Positions 42,658 through 51,600 of a stretch of DNA of 64,000 nucleotides are shown here, in pieces. Positions within the stretch are counted from its first letter, which is position 1; every line of letters begins with the position of its first letter. The notes below the pieces were generated by a model, which was not told where the DNA came from, did not search any database, and saw only the letters and a program-made list of their open reading frames with translations. Both the position numbers and the translations under genes were made by a program. The DNA comes from a virus. The DNA lies in the IMG/VR virus record IMGVR_UViG_3300003323_001324, positions 91,278 through 155,277 of that record; one strand, given 5' to 3'.

Positions 42658-45009
42658 TTGGCCAACTGGCAGTCCATAACCGTCAAGTTCGACGTCTTCG
42701 AGCCGCTGCGCCCGCCGCTCGAGACGACGCTCCAGGCCCTGGAGACCGTCGAGGCCGTGCTCGAGGCCATCCTCGCCCTCCTCAAGCCCTTCTTCCTCGA
42801 CCTCTCGAACCCCCTGCGCGCGCTGGTCGCCCTCCTGCTCGCCGCCGTCCGGGCCCTCATCAACCAGATAAGGTCGGCCGGCTTCTCCGTTCTCCTCGTC
42901 CACCCCGACTTCAGCCAGCCCGACTTCTCCGGGGTCCTCTACTCCGTCAGCGGCGCCTACCCCGGCTTCGAGTCGAAGGTCGTCGGGAAGTTCTACGACA
43001 CGTCCGACGAGTTCCGTCCTCAGTACCCGCCGGGGTCCTCCGTCGCCATGCTCGTCCTGTACGTCGGGGCCGACTCGCCCGGCGACCTCATGGGCCTTCT
43101 CTTCTCGCTGCTTGCCCTCATCAAGCACCCGATAAACCTCACCGGGCTCCCCGCGCCGGTCGGCCTGAAGGTCCTCCCCGTCAACCAGTCGGGCTCCTCC
43201 GTCTCCCAGTTCCGCCAGCTCTTCGACCCCGGGCTGAAGCAGGCGCTCCAGCTCGAGTGGCGGATGCCGCAGTCCGCCTCCGGCCTCGCCAGCCAGGGCT
43301 TCGCCGGCCAGGCGGTGTCCCTCTACAACCAGTTCAGGTTCCCCAACTTCGTCGTCGAGCGCACCGGCCCCTTCCCCCAGGAGGAGGGCGAGGCGCAGCT
43401 CTCGCCGCAGGGCGAGACCGTGCAGATCCAGGTCAGCACCCAGACCCTCGGCAAGGGCGTGGTCGACGGGATCGTGGAGAAGTACGACTTCCCGGCCGTC
43501 GGCTCCCTCGTCGCCCTGCGCGAGCAGGACGGCTCGGTCTACAAGCACTTCCCGACCAGGATACCCATCCAGTTCGGGGCCGGCGGGGTCGCCCAGGCCG
43601 GCATCTCCCAGGGGAGCTCCGCCTCCGCGCTCGCCCAGGCCGGGACCCTCGTCACCGGCATCGCGACCGGGAAGTACAAGTTCCTCGACGAGGACCCGTC
43701 GCTCAAGCCCGGCAAGACCTACTACTACCGGGTTCGCGCGTTCTTCGGCGACGCGACCGACTACGTGGCGGCCACCGTCGGCTCCCTGCAGAACCCCGGG
43801 AGCCCGCTCGTCTTCACCCAGGGCAACCAGCGCGTGATGCGCACGGACCCGAAGATGAACATCGGCCGCCCGTCGCCGGTCGTGAAGGGGTTCGTCCCCA
43901 GGAAGCTCGTCGACGAGTCCGGCGCCTCCCTCTCGTTCAACGCCTACGAGGACGTGTTCCGCGCCGTGCAGGCGGCCCTCCTCCTGAACTTCGACCTTCC
44001 CGCCACCTTCCCTCCCGGGAGCGGCATCTCCAACTCGGTCTTCCGGAACGAGCAGCGGACCGGGTGGGGGACGCTCGGGAGCGTCGGCGGCCAGATCGGC
44101 GCCCTCAAGTCCGCCTACCCGCGCTCGGACCAGCTCCGCTCCTCCGTCGTCTTCAAGGCGACCGCGCGCCGCCTCGCCAACAAGTGCGCGACCGTCCTGC
44201 AGGACACGCCCGAGCTCGTGGACATGCTGGCCAAGATGTGGGCCGGGACGGTCGAGGAGGTCGTCAACCGCATCGTCCCGAAGTCCGGGTCGACCGGGTC
44301 CGCCTCCTCGGCCTTCGTCGCCAACAGCGTCGTGTCGGACGCCAAGAGGAAGGACTCGGAGCTCTCGAACCAGGAGACGTGGGCCTTCGTCGGGGTCGTC
44401 GGGGGGATCACCGAGGAGGTGGCCCTGAAGATAGAGGCGTACCTGGCACGGGAGGAGACGTACGCGGACGGCGGCGAGCTTACCGGCCCCCTCCCCCTCG
44501 CCCCGGTTGCCGGGGCCCCCTACGTCAACGTCGAGGAGAGGCAGGCCCTCGCGGACTTCGTCCGCTCGGCCCTCTCCACCGTCAGCACCCAGACCTCCTA
44601 CCTGTCCTGGTACTCGCTCACGGTCGGCGACCTCTTCCCCGCCCTCGTCCCGTTCGTCTTCGACTTCGAGCAGTTCCTCAAGTCTCTCCTCAAGGCCTTC
44701 GAGTCCGCCCTCTCGGAGATCACGGACATCATCGAGACCCTCCTGCAGAAGATCCGCGCGCTCGCCCAGACCATCCAGACCCTGGACGACATCCTCCGCA
44801 TCCTGAACGTCTCGGTCACCGTCTCCGTCCTCGCCGTCTCCTCGACGAACGGGAGCGCCGACTCCCTCGTCCAGGACCTCCTCTCGTCGGAGGACAAGCC
44901 CGGGTCCTCGCCCTTCGGCCTGCACTCGGGCCTCGTCATGACCTTCGGCGGCCCCGGCGCCGGCTCCGTCGCCGCCCTGAATGCATTAAAATTTATCCTA
45001 GGCCTCTAG
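42658..45009 (+). CDS. virion structural protein, baseplate, 783 aa
   Basis: It starts at TTG 42658, three bases after the previous stop. Hydrophobic helical segments flank both ends (about 25-65: LETVEAVLEAILALLKPFFL; about 670-720: FLKSLLKAFESALSEITDII), with a beta-rich middle including KYKFLDEDPSLKPGKTYYYR, a fibronectin-III-like stretch. The last dozen codons are AT-rich and unlike the rest (GCATTAAAATTTATC), which fits replacement of the 3' end by the adjacent homing endonuclease. A baseplate or tail-tip role is inferred from context. Confidence 0.6.
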   Translation: MANWQSITVKFDVFEPLRPPLETTLQALETVEAVLEAILALLKPFFLDLSNPLRALVALLLAAVRALINQIRSAGFSVLLVHPDFSQPDFSGVLYSVSGAYPGFESKVVGKFYDTSDEFRPQYPPGSSVAMLVLYVGADSPGDLMGLLFSLLALIKHPINLTGLPAPVGLKVLPVNQSGSSVSQFRQLFDPGLKQALQLEWRMPQSASGLASQGFAGQAVSLYNQFRFPNFVVERTGPFPQEEGEAQLSPQGETVQIQVSTQTLGKGVVDGIVEKYDFPAVGSLVALREQDGSVYKHFPTRIPIQFGAGGVAQAGISQGSSASALAQAGTLVTGIATGKYKFLDEDPSLKPGKTYYYRVRAFFGDATDYVAATVGSLQNPGSPLVFTQGNQRVMRTDPKMNIGRPSPVVKGFVPRKLVDESGASLSFNAYEDVFRAVQAALLLNFDLPATFPPGSGISNSVFRNEQRTGWGTLGSVGGQIGALKSAYPRSDQLRSSVVFKATARRLANKCATVLQDTPELVDMLAKMWAGTVEEVVNRIVPKSGSTGSASSAFVANSVVSDAKRKDSELSNQETWAFVGVVGGITEEVALKIEAYLAREETYADGGELTGPLPLAPVAGAPYVNVEERQALADFVRSALSTVSTQTSYLSWYSLTVGDLFPALVPFVFDFEQFLKSLLKAFESALSEITDIIETLLQKIRALAQTIQTLDDILRILNVSVTVSVLAVSSTNGSADSLVQDLLSSEDKPGSSPFGLHSGLVMTFGGPGAGSVAALNALKFILGL

Positions 45010-45026
45010 TCCCGGTGGAACAGGTC

Positions 45027-45719
45027 GTGATTTGGACTGTTTACTGTCACACTCATGTTGAGACGGGGCGTCGTTATGTCGGAGTCACTTCGCGGACTTG
45101 GCAGCGTCGATTTGCTCAACATCTTTGCCAGTCCAAGCGGCCAACTCGTCGATCTGGCAGGTCTCATTTCCAGAACGCTCTCCGTTTGTACGGGAAGGAT
45201 GCCTTCTCTCATGAGATCCTCGAGATCTGCGAGACCCTCGAGCTCGCGAACGCGGCTGAAGAACACTGGATCGAGAAGTTAGGGACGACAGACCCTTCAA
45301 GGGGATTTAACCTGGCAAAGGGAGGCGGCAGGTATGAACCGAAATCCCTGAAGAGGAACCCCTGGTCGCGTCCCGAGTACAGAAAGCGGATGGCCGAGGT
45401 CAAGCGCGAGCTTTGGTCTGATCCTGTCTACCGTTCCTCCCTCACCGGTTGGAAGCACTCCGAACAGACCAGGAGGAAGATATCAGACTCCGGGAAGGGG
45501 AAGGTACACTCTCAGGAGACGAGGGATAAGATCGCCTTATCCCTCAAGACTACGAAGGCCGACGCCGTTCAGGGAGAAATCTTCTGCAAGAAATGCGGAC
45601 GCTCGAGCCTGAAGGTGTCCTTCTGCCGAAGGTCTCGAACCAGTAACTTCCTTCGCTCGACGTGCTGCGACTGCAACAACGCCCGTATTCGTAAGAAGTC
45701 TCGTCCTGTAGGCCTGTAA
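45027..45719 (+). CDS. GIY-YIG homing endonuclease
   Basis: The 230-residue protein starts at GTG 45027 (alternative GTG 45015). IWTVYCHTHVETGRRYVGVTS carries the GIY-YIG core (TVY and YVG), RRFAQHL has the catalytic-type Arg, and EEHWIEKLG the Glu that binds metal. GWKHSEQTRRKISDSGKG then KVHSQETRDKI is a NUMOD3 DNA-binding motif pair, and the C-terminus has a four-Cys zinc finger (CKKCGRSS...CCDCNNAR). Base composition is clearly less GC-rich than the neighbours. Both flanking genes are complete, so it is free-standing, not in a splicing intron. Confidence 0.9.
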   Translation: MIWTVYCHTHVETGRRYVGVTSRTWQRRFAQHLCQSKRPTRRSGRSHFQNALRLYGKDAFSHEILEICETLELANAAEEHWIEKLGTTDPSRGFNLAKGGGRYEPKSLKRNPWSRPEYRKRMAEVKRELWSDPVYRSSLTGWKHSEQTRRKISDSGKGKVHSQETRDKIALSLKTTKADAVQGEIFCKKCGRSSLKVSFCRRSRTSNFLRSTCCDCNNARIRKKSRPVGL

Positions 45720-45733
45720 TAGTCATACCGGGT

Positions 45734-45904
45734 ATGTCGTCCATCCTGCGCGCGGCCGAGCCCGTCCTCCGGGTCGCCGTCCCCGTCCTCGTCTACAGCG
45801 TCGTCGTCCCGGGCTTCATCGTCGGGCTCGCGGCCCAGGGCGCCTACCTCTCGCTGCGCCGCAGGTACCGTGAGGGACAATGGGTAACTGGACAATCCAA
45901 GTAA
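45734..45904 (+). CDS. small membrane protein, 56 aa
   Basis: Starts MSSILRAAEPVLRVAVPVLV and holds one membrane segment (about 11-38), then a basic stretch SLRRRYREGQWV. It is GC-rich like phage genes, in contrast with the endonuclease upstream. The last 25 bases overlap the next gene. Holin-like size and topology, but no proof. Confidence 0.45.
   Translation: MSSILRAAEPVLRVAVPVLVYSVVVPGFIVGLAAQGAYLSLRRRYREGQWVTGQSK
45866..45871 (+). promoter_or_regulatory. TACCGT hexamer 8 nt before ATG 45880
   Basis: GGTACCGT-N8-ATG lies inside the end of the 56-residue membrane-protein gene. It gives the 65-residue gene its own probable start signal. Confidence 0.4.
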
Positions 45905-46077
45905 AGGGTCTCGGCATCCACCACAACAAGCGCCCGGACGACGCCAACGAGATGGCGAAGGTGTTCGTCGAGGCCCTCCGGTCCGCCGGTCACCAGATCC
46001 TGGGCGCGACCTTCACCGTCGGGAGCCCGGACGAGGACATCTCCGCCCCGCTTCCTCCCGCCACTAAGGCGGAATGA
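45880..46077 (+). CDS. small conserved phage-type protein, 65 aa
   Basis: MGNWTIQVKGLGIHHNKRPD then ANEMAKVFVEALRSAGHQI follows a short protein family seen in many phages and bacteria: a strand, an HHN turn, one helix and a final strand. Function of the family is unknown. Its stop overlaps the start of the HNH gene by ATGA, so the endonuclease is translated with it. Confidence 0.6.
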   Translation: MGNWTIQVKGLGIHHNKRPDDANEMAKVFVEALRSAGHQILGATFTVGSPDEDISAPLPPATKAE

Positions 46078-46745
46078 AGAGTTGTCGGGGGTGCGGGATC
46101 CCGGAGTCAGACACTCCCAACGGATTCCGCATTCACTCCAACGGCTCCAGTACTCGCCTTATCTGCCCGTCCTGTAGCGCCCGCTCGCTCCGGGAGCGAA
46201 ACCGGGCAATGCGTCGAAGATGCTACGAAATCCTTGGAGGAGCCTGTCTTCTCTGTGGAGAGGGCGAGCACGAGTTCCTGACCGTCGATCACGTCTTCGG
46301 GGACGGGGCCGAAGAACGCCTTTCTCTGACTCCCGACCAAATCAAGGCGCGGATTCTGAGAGATCCGACCATTCGTCATCGATACCGAGTACTCTGTCGA
46401 AACTGTAACGACAGCACCGCCTTTCCTTCCAAGCAACCGAATACGTCCCGCGATGAGAGAAGACGGGCGAACCGTCTTTTGCTCAAGGGGAAGATCATTG
46501 GCTTCCTTGGAGGGTCTTGCACTTGTTGTCCGGAGTCCCGAGTTGACCGCCTGACGGTTGATCACGTCCACGACGACGGGAACAGAACTGATCTGCCGAG
46601 AGGCGGAACAGACCTTTATAAGAAGATATTAGACGGCATCGCGCTCCGATCGGACTTTCAACTGCTCTGCTGGAACTGCAACTACAGCAAGCATCTGGGT
46701 GGAGGCTCCTGCATCCATCGCAGAAGACAGGTACAGGTGACGTGA
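46074..46745 (+). CDS. HNH homing endonuclease with two tandem HNH units
   Basis: The 223-residue protein has an N-terminal zinc ribbon (CRGCG...CPSC) and two HNH-like units. Unit 1 is about 57-115: ACLLCGEGEHEFLTVDHV then RVLCRNCNDS. Unit 2 is about 147-208: CTCCPESRVDRLTVDHVHDD then FQLLCWNCNYSKH. Each has LTVDHV with the first catalytic His and a CxxC...CxxC zinc frame; both end in C-N rather than H. Lower GC than its neighbours marks it as a mobile insertion. Its stop is three bases before the frameshifted baseplate gene, so it may have inserted at that gene's 5' end. Confidence 0.85.
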   Translation: MKSCRGCGIPESDTPNGFRIHSNGSSTRLICPSCSARSLRERNRAMRRRCYEILGGACLLCGEGEHEFLTVDHVFGDGAEERLSLTPDQIKARILRDPTIRHRYRVLCRNCNDSTAFPSKQPNTSRDERRRANRLLLKGKIIGFLGGSCTCCPESRVDRLTVDHVHDDGNRTDLPRGGTDLYKKILDGIALRSDFQLLCWNCNYSKHLGGGSCIHRRRQVQVT

Positions 46746-46748
46746 ATC

Positions 46749-47478
46749 ATGGCATTCAACTTTTTTCGGCACGTTCACTACCGGTCAGTGGGAAGCCTTC
46801 AGGGCCTTTGCCCGCGTTCAGCGCCATGACGTGGAGCTCCGCGTCCAGTGGCTGCAGAAGCAGCTGTCCATGAACGGCATCTTCTCGACGGAGTACGACG
46901 GCTCGAACCCGGTCTCCTTCACCGCGTCGGCCGGGAGCTACGCCGCGAAGCTCCTGTCGGCCTACCGGGTGCTCGGCGGGGTCCCGGAGAGGGACATGCT
47001 TCTCCGCACCCGCGATAAGCCGGTGTTCAAGAAGAAGGCGCAGAACATCACCACCGTGACCGCCGGCGTCACCGAGGGCGGCTTCTCCGACCTGTACTCC
47101 AACGGGCGGAGGGAGCGCGGGACCCAGCGCTTCGACCGCGACCTCGGGCTCCGCGTCGAGCGCTTCAAGAGCTGGCAGCTCGAGGCCGTGAAGGCCAAGC
47201 GCGAGCGCATCGAGTTCAAGATAAAGCGCGCCCTGGACTACTCCGACCAGCTCCAGGAGGAGATCGCGGCCCTGACCGCCCTCCTGGACGAGTCGTCCGC
47301 CGCGTCCTTCGACTCCCAGATGGTGTCGGTTGAGAACCAGATGTCGACCCCGGAGGCGATGAACGTCGTCCAGAACCTGGACGACGTCTTCGGCCTCGCC
47401 GTCGGGAAGCCGGGCGACCTGTCGTTCAAGGACGCCCTCCAGCAGGGCCGAGAGAACGACGAGCGCGTCCCCACCTGA
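46749..47478 (+). pseudogene. baseplate-region protein, frameshifted at a T6 run (about 242 aa if corrected)
   Basis: ATG 46749 reads MAFNFF and then runs out of frame. One base to the side, the frame from 46768 onward reads GTFTTGQWEAFRAFARVQRH and continues without break to 47478. Removing one T from the six at 46761-46766 joins them into MAFNFFGTFT..., a natural start. In the long frame the first possible start is GTG 46831, which would cut away the well-formed N-terminus. Either the sequence has an extra T, or a real mutation or slippage exists. The protein is helical and precedes the gp25-like gene; it is probably a baseplate component. Confidence 0.55.
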
Positions 47479-47485
47479 GGAGAGC

Positions 47486-48646
47486 ATGTCCTTCGAGTTC
47501 GCAACCTCCGCCGTCTGCCCGCACCAGGTCCAGTTCGAGTCGAGCCCCATCGACCCGATCACGCGCCAGTGGGCGGACTTCCCCCGCCCTCCCGCCAACG
47601 CCGGGGTCTCGGTCTACGTCGACCGCGTGAAGGTCCCCCAGGACGGCCTTTGGTCCCGGGCCGAGCTCCCGTTCTTCAAGCCCGGCCCCTACAGGATCCA
47701 CCGCGGCCAGAACGACCTGCTCCTCATGTCGTCGGGGTTCGACCCTCCGCGCCTGATACAGCTCACCCCCGGGCCGGCCGTCCCGGCCTCGGACATGGCC
47801 GTCGGCCTCCAGCGCCAGCTCCCGGAGTTCCTCGTCTACGCGAAGGAGAACCGCGTGGTCGTCTCCACCCGCAACCCGGTGAGGGGGACCGGGTTCCAGT
47901 TCAAGGACCCGAGGTGGACCGACAGGTCGGAGTCCCTGCCCACGACCGCCCGCGTCATGGCCGCCTACTCCGACGTCGGCATCGTCCCCGGGCGCGCGGC
48001 GACCGGGAGGAGGCTCTTCCCCGGCTGGTCCGTCCAGCGGGACCCGACCTCCCCGCTCCCCCAGGACAAGCGCCTGGTGTTCTCGGACCCGCTGCCGAAC
48101 GCCGACCCCCTCATCGAGCTCTGCTACGTCACGCCGTCCCAGTACTGCCGCCGCTGTTTCGGCTCCAAGGTCGAGTACGACTACTCGGTGGAGAACGGGA
48201 CGTACGCGCAGGTCCGGAACGTCGACCTCCTCGCCCAGGAGTTCGAGAAGTACCTGATGACCAAGATAGGGTCCCACTGGAAGTGGAACTGGCTCGGCTC
48301 CGGCCTCGTGGACCGCATCGGCGGGAAGGGCAACACAGGCCTCGTCTCGGCCTCCGCCCTCATCTCCGTGGACGTCACCCAGGCCTTCGCCACCTATCAG
48401 CGCATGAAGTCGCAGCAGGAGCTGAACTTCCCGCAGCAGCAGATCACGGACGCGGAGTTCCCGATGGACCTCGCCTCCGTCAACGTCCAGTTCCTCCCCG
48501 ACGACCCGACGGTCGCCGTGCTCGACACCGTCATCGTCAACCGGAGCCAGGTCGACGTCCCCCTCATGCGCGTCGTCGGGAACCCGAGCCCCTTCAGCGT
48601 CGGCTCCGACCCCTCCCGGGTCCTGAGGCTCCTCCCGGGCGGCTGA
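47486..48646 (+). CDS. baseplate wedge protein, gp25/W-like
   Basis: The 386-residue protein starts at ATG 47486 behind GAGGAG. The C-terminal half (about 225-385) resembles the gp25-type wedge domain: DLLAQEFEKYLMTKIGSHW, GSGLVDRIGGKGN and a late VAVLDTVIVNRSQVDVPL strand. The N-terminal half holds a beta-rich extension (PGPYRIHRGQNDLLLMSSGF) not found in the short gp25 family (about 130 residues). gp25-like proteins form the wedge that links hub and J-like proteins and triggers sheath polymerisation. The adjacent J-like gene supports the call; sequence evidence is moderate. Confidence 0.6.
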   Translation: MSFEFATSAVCPHQVQFESSPIDPITRQWADFPRPPANAGVSVYVDRVKVPQDGLWSRAELPFFKPGPYRIHRGQNDLLLMSSGFDPPRLIQLTPGPAVPASDMAVGLQRQLPEFLVYAKENRVVVSTRNPVRGTGFQFKDPRWTDRSESLPTTARVMAAYSDVGIVPGRAATGRRLFPGWSVQRDPTSPLPQDKRLVFSDPLPNADPLIELCYVTPSQYCRRCFGSKVEYDYSVENGTYAQVRNVDLLAQEFEKYLMTKIGSHWKWNWLGSGLVDRIGGKGNTGLVSASALISVDVTQAFATYQRMKSQQELNFPQQQITDAEFPMDLASVNVQFLPDDPTVAVLDTVIVNRSQVDVPLMRVVGNPSPFSVGSDPSRVLRLLPGG

Positions 48647-48662
48647 CGAGACCCTTTATCGG

Positions 48663-48668
48663 TAGCGT
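48663..48668 (+). promoter_or_regulatory. TAGCGT hexamer 6 nt before ATG 48675
   Basis: GGTAGCGT-TGGCGC-ATG precedes the J-like baseplate gene, exactly six bases spacing and no Shine-Dalgarno. Confidence 0.45.
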
Positions 48669-48674
48669 TGGCGC

Positions 48675-51600
48675 ATGACGACGGCCCCGAGGATAAACTA
48701 TTTCGACGGATCCGGGGACACCGACTCCCTGCAGGTCACGACCAACATCTCCTCCGTCGTCCTGACCGGGACCGTCGGCCAGAACGTGGTCGACGTCCAG
48801 ATCAACGTCAACGGCGCCGGGTTCGTCTCCGACCCATCCCTCGTCGACCTGGCGCTCCCGGGCTTCACCGTCCCGAACCTCGCCGCCTACCCCGGCGGCC
48901 TCGTCCTCGAGCGCGGGCGGAACGTCATCCAGCTCCGCTCCGTCGACCTCTCGGGCTCCGTCAGCCCTCCCTCGACCGCCGTCCTCGACGTCGTCTCCCA
49001 GTCGGACCTGCAGACCGTCCTCGCGCCGCCGACCGGGGTCCTCCTTCAGAGGAACGCCAAGAGCGTCCAGGTCCAGTGGTCCAACTTCTCCCCGGACGAG
49101 CCCACGGGCTACAACGTGTACGCCTCGACCGGGGCCGGCGGCTCCGGGTCCGGGTACCTTCGCGTCAACGCGGAGACCATCCCCTACAACTCCCCGACGA
49201 AGATCGAGGAGGTCGCCTTCGACCTGTTCTCCTCGCAGACGACGTTCGACAACCCCGACTCCTCCGACCCGTTCCTGACGGCGGCCTCGAACTTCGACAC
49301 CGTCGACCTCCTCCTCTCCTCGGACCTCGTCGCCTCGGCCACCGGCCAGGTCATCGCCCCCGTATCGAGGACCAGGGCCCCGCTCGGGTCGGACCCGAAG
49401 TACAGGCTCTCGGTCGCCGTGCAGTCCGTCCGGCAGACGAGCTTCTTCAGCTTCGTCCACGACCGCAACGACGGCATCACCAACGGGATCCTGAACAACG
49501 ACGTCTTCTCCGTCGTCGACCCGGAGGACCCCCTCTACTACGTGGTGACGGCCGTCTACTTCGACAAGGCGACGGGCCAGCTCCAGGAGAGCCGCTACTC
49601 CGCCGAGATCCCGGGGGCCCCGCTCCCCCTCGACACGACCGTCCGCGGCATCCGGATCCGCGAGCAGAACGTTATCGTCCGCGACTATATCATGGAGGTG
49701 AACGAGGCGGAGCCCGCGCTCGCCCTCATCCCCGCCTCGACCGTCCGCGAGGTCCACATAGAGCCGTTCGGGAACGAGGTCCAGAAGGCCTACTTCCTGA
49801 TGGACTTCGTCCACCGCGGCAAGTCCTTCGCGGCCATGCTCCAGGTCGACGACCCGAACCTGACCGGGACGAGCGTCCCCGTCTCGGACTCGGGCTACAA
49901 GCAGAACCTCAAGTCTGCCCTCTCGCTCTCGAGCGACGCGGCCGTCCAGTCCCTCATCGACGGGTCCTTCGACTCGCTCTCCGCCAACTTCGGCGTCCCC
50001 CGCCTCGGCCGCCGGCCGGCCCAGGTCTACCAGACCTTCTACACGACGTCCCTCCCGACGAAGGACCTCGTGGTCGCCCAGGGCGCCATCGTCTCGTCGT
50101 CGACGAACAGCTCTGCCCCGCGCTTCGTGACGAGCGGGTCCATCTCCATCCTCGCCTCGAACGCCCAGGCCTACTACAACCCGAACACCCGGCGCTACGA
50201 GGTCAAGATCCAGATGGTGGCCGAGACCCCGGGGTCGCTCGGCAACGTCCCGGCCGGGGACCTCGACACCGTGGTCTCGGGGGCGGACGGCCTGCAGACC
50301 GTGAACGAGACGGCCGCCGACTTCGGCCGCGACCGGCAGAGCAACCTCGAGCTCTCCGAGGTCGCCTCCCGCAAGCTCTACTCCCTCGACGCCGGGACCC
50401 AGGGCGGCTACGAGATGACCGCCGTCGGGACCCCGGGCCTGCTCGAGGTCCTCATCGTCAAGTCCGGGGACCCCGACATGATGCGCGACTACGACCCGGT
50501 GCGCATGAAGCACATCGGGGGGAAGGTCGACGCCTGGGTGAAGGGGACCATCGAGAGGACCGTCACCGAGACCTTCGCGTTCCAGTTCACCGTCGCCAAG
50601 AACGTCCGGTTCGACGTCGTCGACGCCGTGAACCTCGTCTTCCGCGCCCGCGACTCCCGCCTCACGGAGTCGAACCCGATAGACGAGATGCTCTACAACC
50701 CGTCCCAGGGCCTCGGCCTCCGGAACCACTCCAACACCCCGGTGACGGAGTACGACCTGACCGGGGTCGAGCTGGTCGACTATCGGACCATCAGGCTCAA
50801 CACCTCCATCCCCCAGCCCCCGACGCTCCTGGACGACTTCGTCGAGGGCGACTACCGCTACCGGAGCAACAACCGCTTCACGGCCACGGTCCAGCCCGTC
50901 ATGCGCGTCACGTCCGTCGTCGGCGAGGTCTCCGGCCCGCTCGACCCCGACGACGGGTACGAGCTCTACAAGCTCCAGGACCCGCTCCTCGAGGGCGAGT
51001 CCACCATCGCCACGGACTTCGTCGAGATCACCCAGGTCAACGGGGTCCCGTCCGGCAACTCCGTGCCGGTCAACGGGGAGGCGCATGTCCTCATCGGGCA
51101 GTTCGAGGAGCCCCTCGACTCCGTCGGCGTCAACACCTTCACGCTCCGCGTCTACAGCGCGGACAGGTCCGTCGAGTTCAGGGGCCCGAACCTCCCCGAC
51201 CCGGACTTCCTCGTCGTCGCGGGCTCGCAGACCACTCCCCTCAAGATCGTCCGCTCCACCCTCTCGAACATCGAGAGCGGCCAGGCCGTCTCGGTCGACT
51301 ACGAGCACGACGAGAACTTCCAGGTCACCTACGTCGTCAACGACGTCCTGCAGCAGCTCCAGCAGCGCTACAACAAGATGCGGCACGTCACGGCCGACGT
51401 CCTCGCCAAGCAGTCGGTCGAGAACCGCATGTCGGTCGAGTCGACGGTCCAGCTCGCCCCGAACGCGGACCAGGCCTCGACCGACTCCCAGATCCGGACC
51501 AACATCACCGTCCTGACGGACTCGAAGGGGGTCGGCGGGTCCGTCCGCCAGTCGGACGCCGTGTCCGTCATGGACCGACCGGGCGGGGTCGACTTTCTCG

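Noticed and set aside
44981-46748. Group I intron around the endonucleases
   Set aside because: The genes before and between the endonucleases are complete, and no paired intron core elements were recognised, so free-standing homing genes fit better.
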